Shown one piece after another: positions 34,607 through 40,239 of a stretch of DNA of 40,239 bases. Position 1 is the first letter of the stretch. Each line of letters begins with the position of its first letter. The translations under genes were made by a program, and so were the position numbers. Origin of the DNA: an uncultured Prevotellaceae bacterium (GTDB lineage Bacteria; Bacteroidota; Bacteroidia; Bacteroidales; Bacteroidaceae); the NCBI GenBank assembly GCA_902799905.1, contig CADCCB010000027.1, forward strand, positions 1 through 40,239, given 5' to 3'. Below the pieces are notes generated by a model. That model saw only the letters and a program-made list of their open reading frames with translations, searched no databases and was not told where the DNA came from.

Positions 34607-37600
34607 ATGATGACAAAGAAAAGTTTCTTATTACTCCTGATGGCTGCCCTGCTGACGGGCAGCCTCGGGATTGACGCGAAGAAGGTGCACACGCTGGGTG
34701 ACTCAACGATGGCACCTTACGACGAGAACGCCACCGTGACACGCGGATGGGGTATGTATTTTGGTAACTTCCTTACCAACGGCTGGACTTCTGTGAACTA
34801 CGCCAAGGGCGGACGCGACACGTACACTGGCTACAGCGAACTCTGGCAGAATGCCAAGAACAATGTTCAGGCAGGCGACTATGTCATTATCACCTTCGGG
34901 CATAATGACGAGAAAAACGGCGGCATGGACGGCTACCAGTTGCGTGACTACTACCTGAACATCGGCGACCAGACGGCTGCCGCTGCCGTAGACCTGCGTG
35001 GCAGCATTCCCTCCACCACCTACAAGCAGAACCTGGGCAAGATTGTCGACGAGGTGCTGGCCAAAGACGCCATTCCCGTCATTTGCTCACCTGTGTGCCG
35101 CAGTTACTTCGACGGCAATGGCAAGATCCGTCGTAACGGCCGTCACGACCTTGGCGACTCGTTCAGCATCCTGACAGCCAACGGCCCTACCACAGGCAAC
35201 AAGGTGGCTGCCGATGACCACACCATGGACTATGCCTACCATTCCAAGATGCTGGCACAGGAGAAAAACGTGGCTTTCATCGACCTGACGACTGCCACCA
35301 AGGATCTCTATGAGAGTTACGGCGATACCAAGTGTCACGAGCAACTGTTCGACGGCGACGGCTCTACCCACTTCAACACCACCGGTGCCCTGCTCGTGGC
35401 CCGCCTCTGTGCGCAACTGATGAAAGAGCAGAATCTTTTGGCTGACGGCATCGTCGTTCCCACAGACCTCTCCGTGTCTCCTGCCACAGCCGATCTGGGC
35501 GAGGGCTACAAGGGACAGACCGCCCTGAAGGAACTGACCCTGAACGGCTTCGGCCTCACCCCAGCCGACGGTACCATCACCATTACCGCTACCGACGGCA
35601 TCACCCTCTCTACTGACAAGAACAACTGGAACACATCGCTAAACATCAATTATAAGAATGGTACGCTCGTACAGAGTTTCTACGCACGTGTGATACTGGC
35701 CAATGCAGGCCTGTTCGAAGGCACCATCACAGCCACATTGGGCGACAAGAGCGTGGAGGTGCCCCTGAAGGTGAACATTGTGGAACTGGGCGGTGGCGAC
35801 CCCTTCACCGTCACGTGGCCGATGGTTCCCAACGACAATGCCACCGTCACGGGTGAAGTGACTGCCACGACAGCCACGCTGACGGGTCTTGGCAAATATG
35901 GCAACGTGAATGGCTACGGAGCCCTCATCGCTCCCAACGGCACCACTGGCGAATGGCCCAATGCCGGCATCGACGACGATCCTGACCAGTACGTGCAGTT
36001 TGCCGTGACCGCCCCTGAGGGCAAGGAACTCAACATCAGCAGCATCGCCATGAAGATCAAGGCACAGGGCGGCGGCTCCCTGCAGTGTCATGTCTACTAT
36101 TCCACCGACGGCTTCGTCAATCGTAAGACTATCTTCGCCTCTGGTGTGCTGACCAGCACCTGGAACGAGGTTTCCGCTGAGGATGTCATCAAGGTGGACG
36201 AGGGCGAGCGCCTGCTCATCCGTGTCTATCCCTGGTCGAAGAATATCGACAAGGGGCGCTGGATCTGTATTCAGGACGTCGCCGTCAGCGGACAGGTGAA
36301 GAATGCCGGCGGACTGAATGTCGATGGTTCCATCACCTATACCTTGGCCGACGGCAGCATCGACACCGACCCTACTATGACCCCACAGGAAATGGCCGCT
36401 GGTTTCATCGGCAAGAAGTGGACAGCAGGCAACGACCTGACCGTGGGAGGCGTGACCACCTATGACAGCGGCTCTGCAAAGACCAATATGCTGAAGATCT
36501 ATAATGGCACTAATGCCTCTTTTGCTTCGGCAGCCACTGACGACAACACACTGACACTGACGCTGACCCCCGACGACGGTTTTTATTTCATGCCTTCCAA
36601 GATCAGTTTCGAGGGCGCACGCTTCGGCACTGATGGCGGCACCCTGACCGTCGTTGCCGAGGCTGGCGACAATAGCGAGGAACTCTGCAAGGCTGCCGCC
36701 GTCAACCGTAGCGGCAAAAGCCTCGACATCGCCACGTTCAACTACGAACTCAGCAGTCTGGTGGCTACCAATGACAACCCGCTGAAACTCAAGTTCTCAT
36801 TCATCGGACTGGGCAAGACCAAGACGATGGGACTCTCCAACCTTGTCATCGAGGGCAAGTTGACCGGTGCCTCCGCACAGGTCACCAAATATGCGCTGAC
36901 TACCGCTGTGGTACCTGCCGAGGCCGGTATGATCAGCAGCGACCCTGATATGGCGACATTCAAGGAAGGCACGGAGGTGGCGCTGACCGCCAAGAGGAAT
37001 TTCGGCTACCAATTCAAGGAGTGGCAGGATGCCGACGGCCAGGTGCTGGGCACCAATGCCACGCTGACGCTGACGATGGATGCCGAGAAGACTGCCAAGG
37101 CCGTCTTCGAGACCATTCCCGTCTATACCGTCACCACCAAGGTGACCAACGATGCCGACCGCCCGTTGGGCGCCATCACCCTGTCGCCCAACGACCATGC
37201 CGGCAAATATGAGGCTGGCACGCAGGTGACGGCTACAGCCCAGGAGTCGAAGGTCCTGAAGTTCATGCAGTGGACCGACCAGAACGAGAATGCCGGCACG
37301 ACGGCAACACGCACCCTGACTGTCAACAGCGACATGGAACTGGTGGCCAACTACGAGGTGCAGGACTTCATCGCCGTGTTCGATGCCAGCAAGGTGAACA
37401 CCTATGCCTACGAGACCACTGCTGCCTACCCCTTCAATGCCGACCTGGCGTGGGACGAACAGCGCAACGCATCGGCTTCGATTGTGAAGGTCAGCGACGG
37501 CACGAAGGTCTATACGAAAGACGGCGGCACCCCCGTGGTACGCAATCGTGAGGGTGTGGTGCTGTCGGGCATCAACGGCCTCTACCAGAACGGCTATCGC

Positions 37601-39814
37601 ACCACCGACATCGCCTGGCAGTATCAGTTCTCTACCAAGGGTTTTACTGATGTGACCTTTTCGGGCGATATGGCTGCCAAGAACATGGCATCGAAGAACT
37701 GGAAGGCCCTCATCTCGACCGACGGCACCACCTTCACACAGATTGAGGGTGCCCAGTGGGAGATGACAGCCAACGTCGTCAAGCCGCTGGACATCACCCT
37801 GCCTGCCTCAGCAGCCGGACAGGACATGGTGTACCTGCGCATCACGGGCGACGGCGATGAGATGCTCTCGAGCAGTTACGAGTTCGACAGTCAGTTCCTC
37901 GGCCTCGACTACTGTGCCCACTCTGAAAGCGGCATAGGCAATGTCTTTGTGCTGGGAACGGCCGAGGTGGCCGAGGACAGCGAGGCTCCCGTGGTGGTCA
38001 GCACCCTGCCGACCGACGGTGCTACTGGCGTGAGTGCCAATGGCCGCATCACCATCTCCTATGACGAGCGTATTGAGCAGGGCAAAGCCAACGGCGTGGC
38101 CACGCTCAACGGTGAGCCGGTAGAGGCACAGTGGAGCAGCCGTTCGGTGAGTTTCGACTACTTCAACCTTGCCTACGGACAGGCCTACACCTTCCAGATG
38201 CCTGCCGGCTTCGTGCAGGACCGCTCTGGCAATCAGGCCGAGGCCGTTGCCCTCACCTTCACCGTCATGGAGCGTCAGCAGCCCGCAGCACGTACCTTCG
38301 ATGCCATCGTCGACCATTCGCTGGAGGCCGATGTGGCTGCCACCAACAGCATGCCTGCCCAGTACAAGAAGATACAGGATGCCATCAATGCCGCCCCGTC
38401 CAACAGCACACGCCCCTACCTCATCTTCATCAAGGAGGGCTACTACAACGATCCCAACGAGACATTCAACAGCAGTTATGGCTTCGTCTATACGAACCCC
38501 GGCGATGCCAGCAGTACTGAGACCACACAGATCAGCGGTGGCAAGAGCGAGTATGACGACTGTCGCCTGGTCTATGTCAACAAGCCCAACATCCACATCA
38601 TCGGTCAGGCCGTGGATAAGGTGACCATCGCTGGCGACCGTCTGGACGGTGGTGCAGGCTGGGACCGCAGCCGTGCCTGGTACCACGTCAATGCCGGTGC
38701 CACCCTGGAGGTGCAGTCGGGAGCCGACGGCTTCTACATCGAGAACGTGACCATTGACAACGAGAACTGGACCATCTCGCGCAAGGAGGGTCCGCAGGCC
38801 CTGAGCATCAATACCGATGCCGACCGTCTGGTGTTCAACAACCTGAATGTACGTTCATATCAGGACACCTACAAGGCCAACGGCACCTACAAGCGCGCCT
38901 ACTGGCTGAACTCCACCATCGAGGGATCTGTCGATTTCATCTATGGCGACTGCGACGTATGGTTCGAGAACACCACGCTGAACATCAACCGCAAGACGGG
39001 AGGCTATATCGTGGCACCAAGCCATCCTGCCGACACCCGCTGGGGCTACGTGTTCAACAACACGACCGTCACCTCGACCTACTTCACGCCCGAAGAGGGA
39101 AAAATCTACCTGGGACGCCCCTGGCACAACAACCCCAAGACCGTGTTCCTGCATACGCAGATGGAACTGCAGGCCTACGACGGCTACTGGTATGAGACGA
39201 TGGGCGGACTGCCCGCCATCTGGGCTGTCTACGACATCTGGGACAAGAACGGCAATAAGATGAACGAGACATCGCGTGAGGACTACTGGTACTGGAACAG
39301 CGACAAGACGGAGAAGATCACTGGTAAGGCCAAGAACGCGCTGACCGCCGACGAGGTGGCTCAGTACACCATCCAGAACGTGCTGGCCGGCGACGGCACC
39401 AGCAATGCCGAGACGGGTGTGTGGAACCCCCTGCCCATCGTCGAGAAGACAGCCGCCCCTGTGCTGACGGCCAATGGCGGCGAGGTCAGTTGGGACGCTG
39501 TGCCCTATGCCATCTGCTATGTGGTGACGGTCAACGGCAAGGCTGTGGCCTTCCCCACCGCTCCTGCCGTCAGTGGCCTGAAAGAGGGCGATGTCGTCAT
39601 GGTGCAGGCTGTCAACGAGTATGGTGCCCTGTCGGAAGCCTCGGAAGCCGTGACCATCAGCGCGACCGACGGTATCTCACAAATGGAAGTCTCGCCCCAA
39701 AAAGTTGAGAGTTTCTACGACCTGCATGGTCGCCGTCTTCCGGCTATGTCTCACGGCCTGAACATCGTCCGCCAAGCCGATGGCAGTGTCAGGAAGGTAG
39801 TGAGGGACAGGTAA
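34607..39814 (+). CDS. CE12 acetylesterase - CE8 pectin methylesterase fusion
   Basis: This is a 1735-residue secreted protein (signal peptide about 1-24). The N-terminal SGNH hydrolase (26-283) is of the CE12 rhamnogalacturonan acetylesterase type: Ser33 in GDST, AKGGRDT, and GHND (Asn100). The last block reads GDGSTHFN with His255, where the aspartate (251) is one residue further from the His than in the classical DxxH. Then come an Ig-like region (286-397), two beta-modules (399-565 and 571-753), InlB-type repeats (763-920), a jelly-roll-like region (921-1120), Big_5 (1124-1221), and CE8 (about 1231-1565) with Gln1419-Asp1420 (YQDT), Asp1443 (DFIYG) and Arg1504 (LGRPW). The C-terminus has a YDLHGRRL tail. 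It could remove acetyl and methyl groups from the same pectin chain. Confidence 0.92.
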   Translation: MMTKKSFLLLLMAALLTGSLGIDAKKVHTLGDSTMAPYDENATVTRGWGMYFGNFLTNGWTSVNYAKGGRDTYTGYSELWQNAKNNVQAGDYVIITFGHNDEKNGGMDGYQLRDYYLNIGDQTAAAAVDLRGSIPSTTYKQNLGKIVDEVLAKDAIPVICSPVCRSYFDGNGKIRRNGRHDLGDSFSILTANGPTTGNKVAADDHTMDYAYHSKMLAQEKNVAFIDLTTATKDLYESYGDTKCHEQLFDGDGSTHFNTTGALLVARLCAQLMKEQNLLADGIVVPTDLSVSPATADLGEGYKGQTALKELTLNGFGLTPADGTITITATDGITLSTDKNNWNTSLNINYKNGTLVQSFYARVILANAGLFEGTITATLGDKSVEVPLKVNIVELGGGDPFTVTWPMVPNDNATVTGEVTATTATLTGLGKYGNVNGYGALIAPNGTTGEWPNAGIDDDPDQYVQFAVTAPEGKELNISSIAMKIKAQGGGSLQCHVYYSTDGFVNRKTIFASGVLTSTWNEVSAEDVIKVDEGERLLIRVYPWSKNIDKGRWICIQDVAVSGQVKNAGGLNVDGSITYTLADGSIDTDPTMTPQEMAAGFIGKKWTAGNDLTVGGVTTYDSGSAKTNMLKIYNGTNASFASAATDDNTLTLTLTPDDGFYFMPSKISFEGARFGTDGGTLTVVAEAGDNSEELCKAAAVNRSGKSLDIATFNYELSSLVATNDNPLKLKFSFIGLGKTKTMGLSNLVIEGKLTGASAQVTKYALTTAVVPAEAGMISSDPDMATFKEGTEVALTAKRNFGYQFKEWQDADGQVLGTNATLTLTMDAEKTAKAVFETIPVYTVTTKVTNDADRPLGAITLSPNDHAGKYEAGTQVTATAQESKVLKFMQWTDQNENAGTTATRTLTVNSDMELVANYEVQDFIAVFDASKVNTYAYETTAAYPFNADLAWDEQRNASASIVKVSDGTKVYTKDGGTPVVRNREGVVLSGINGLYQNGYRTTDIAWQYQFSTKGFTDVTFSGDMAAKNMASKNWKALISTDGTTFTQIEGAQWEMTANVVKPLDITLPASAAGQDMVYLRITGDGDEMLSSSYEFDSQFLGLDYCAHSESGIGNVFVLGTAEVAEDSEAPVVVSTLPTDGATGVSANGRITISYDERIEQGKANGVATLNGEPVEAQWSSRSVSFDYFNLAYGQAYTFQMPAGFVQDRSGNQAEAVALTFTVMERQQPAARTFDAIVDHSLEADVAATNSMPAQYKKIQDAINAAPSNSTRPYLIFIKEGYYNDPNETFNSSYGFVYTNPGDASSTETTQISGGKSEYDDCRLVYVNKPNIHIIGQAVDKVTIAGDRLDGGAGWDRSRAWYHVNAGATLEVQSGADGFYIENVTIDNENWTISRKEGPQALSINTDADRLVFNNLNVRSYQDTYKANGTYKRAYWLNSTIEGSVDFIYGDCDVWFENTTLNINRKTGGYIVAPSHPADTRWGYVFNNTTVTSTYFTPEEGKIYLGRPWHNNPKTVFLHTQMELQAYDGYWYETMGGLPAIWAVYDIWDKNGNKMNETSREDYWYWNSDKTEKITGKAKNALTADEVAQYTIQNVLAGDGTSNAETGVWNPLPIVEKTAAPVLTANGGEVSWDAVPYAICYVVTVNGKAVAFPTAPAVSGLKEGDVVMVQAVNEYGALSEASEAVTISATDGISQMEVSPQKVESFYDLHGRRLPAMSHGLNIVRQADGSVRKVVRDR

Positions 39815-39844
39815 AACATGAACTGAAAAATTAAGAAAGTTGTC

Positions 39845-39882
39845 TCCCGCGTACCGTGCAAACGAGTACGCGGGATTCTTTT
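39845..39882 (+). terminator. Rho-independent terminator after CE12-CE8
   Basis: TCCCGCGTAC (39845-39854) and GTACGCGGGA (39866-39875) form a perfect 10-bp stem with an 11-base loop, followed by TTCTTTTT. It lies 30 bp after the stop. Confidence 0.9.
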
Positions 39883-39982
39883 TCCTGCAACATCTGTTCA
39901 TCTGTAACTGTGACAACATTTCAAAGATCGCTTGACGAGTTATGACGAGTTACGAGAGATAAGAAGAGATAAGGTTTTTCGC

Positions 39983-40136
39983 CTCGTCCAAACGTCATCT
40001 ACGGGTCGTTCCGATGCCTTCTTCGGGTCGTTCCGACGGCAGTTTACGGTCGTTCCGACGCTTCCTTTCCCTGGTAAACTACGGCACTTTCGGGCGTAAA
40101 GTGCCGTCGGAACGGAGCGTAGATGACGTTCCTTCG
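39983..40136. repeat. Second 22-bp unit array, with hairpin
   Basis: Units at 39983-40004, 40005-40026, 40027-40048 and 40049-40070 share GTCGTTCCGA and lie in exact 22-bp phase. A perfect 10-bp stem (40081-40090 with 40098-40107) follows. Reversed units (to 40136, with GTAGATGACGTT) come after it. The family is the same as at 99-258, including AACGTCATCTACG. The stretch 39883-39982 shows nothing else. Confidence 0.82.
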
Positions 40137-40143
40137 CCCGGCG

Positions 40144-40239
40144 TCAGTCACCCACGTCGATGCAGTAGAGGTCCGACAGGTATTTCACCACCCTGGGAGG
40201 CAGCACCCGCATGCCGGGCCTCAAGCCCAGCGCCTCCAG
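40144..40239 (-). CDS. C-terminal end of an unidentified protein (partial)
   Basis: An open frame enters from the right edge and stops at TGA (40144-40146), giving the last 31 residues of a protein. The visible end includes GLRPGMRVLPPRVVKYL and finishes CIDVGD. The phrase resembles the xLRPxxRxLTPRQV end of small Bacteroidetes DUF4248 proteins, but this is a weak resemblance over a short stretch. The stop lies a few bases from the repeat array. Confidence 0.45.
   Translation of the reverse strand: MEALGLRPGMRVLPPRVVKYLSDLYCIDVGD

Noticed and set aside
39983-40136. 22-bp repeats as a CRISPR or integron attC array
   Set aside because: There are no unique spacers between units and no integrase; the units are contiguous and degenerate.

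Overview
The window looks like a chromosome segment of a Prevotella-type member of the Bacteroidales (Prevotella, Segatella, Xylanibacter or a relative). Three things point there. Promoters follow the Bacteroidetes pattern TTTG-N19-TAnnTTTG. Secreted enzymes end in Bacteroidetes-type C-terminal tails of the GRKVVIK kind. Gene content fits: DUF1846, DUF4369 lipoprotein, an AraC regulator with a periplasmic propeller, and giant multi-domain pectinases. No rRNA, tRNA, insertion sequence, CRISPR array or SusC/SusD pair was seen.

Layout. 1-300 is a gene-free array of 22-bp units. 339-2159 (+) is an AsmA-like envelope protein. 2193-5339 (-) is a GH127 beta-L-arabinofuranosidase, downstream of a DUF1846 gene (5396-6859, -). 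6995-7744 (+) is a dolichyl-phosphate-mannose-synthase-like GT2. 12635 down to 7891 (-) is a tightly overlapping set: DUF4369 lipoprotein, dihydroorotase, a stand-alone methionine synthase reactivation domain, a membrane metallophosphoesterase and a PlsC acyltransferase. 16546 down to 12717 (-) holds asnA, then dnaX with a duplicated promoter, a FtsB/DivIC-like septum protein and a small membrane protein, closed by a terminator. From 16786 to 39814 everything is on the plus strand and is mostly pectin degradation: PL11 rhamnogalacturonan lyase, GH3 glycosidase, a 2342-residue CE8 pectin methylesterase, dus, a kinase-less propeller/AraC regulator, and a CE12-CE8 double esterase. The window ends with a second 22-bp repeat array and the 3' end of an unidentified minus-strand gene.

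How the genes could work together. CE8 and CE12 would remove methyl and acetyl groups from pectin. PL11 would then cut the rhamnogalacturonan-I backbone, and GH127 and GH3 would trim arabinose and other side-chain or oligosaccharide ends. The membrane regulator between the two esterase genes is the obvious candidate sensor, but this is inference from position.

The most unusual signal is not a gene. Short-period repeats recur throughout. An unbroken run of 22 heptamers lies at 7737-7890, and about 18 octamers at 8658-8802. Heptamer runs also sit inside coding sequence (dihydroorotase; linkers of PL11 and GH3). 22-bp head-to-head arrays occur at both window ends, an exact 86-bp promoter duplication precedes dnaX, and 78-bp copies of a gene's own 3' end follow the first CE8 gene.
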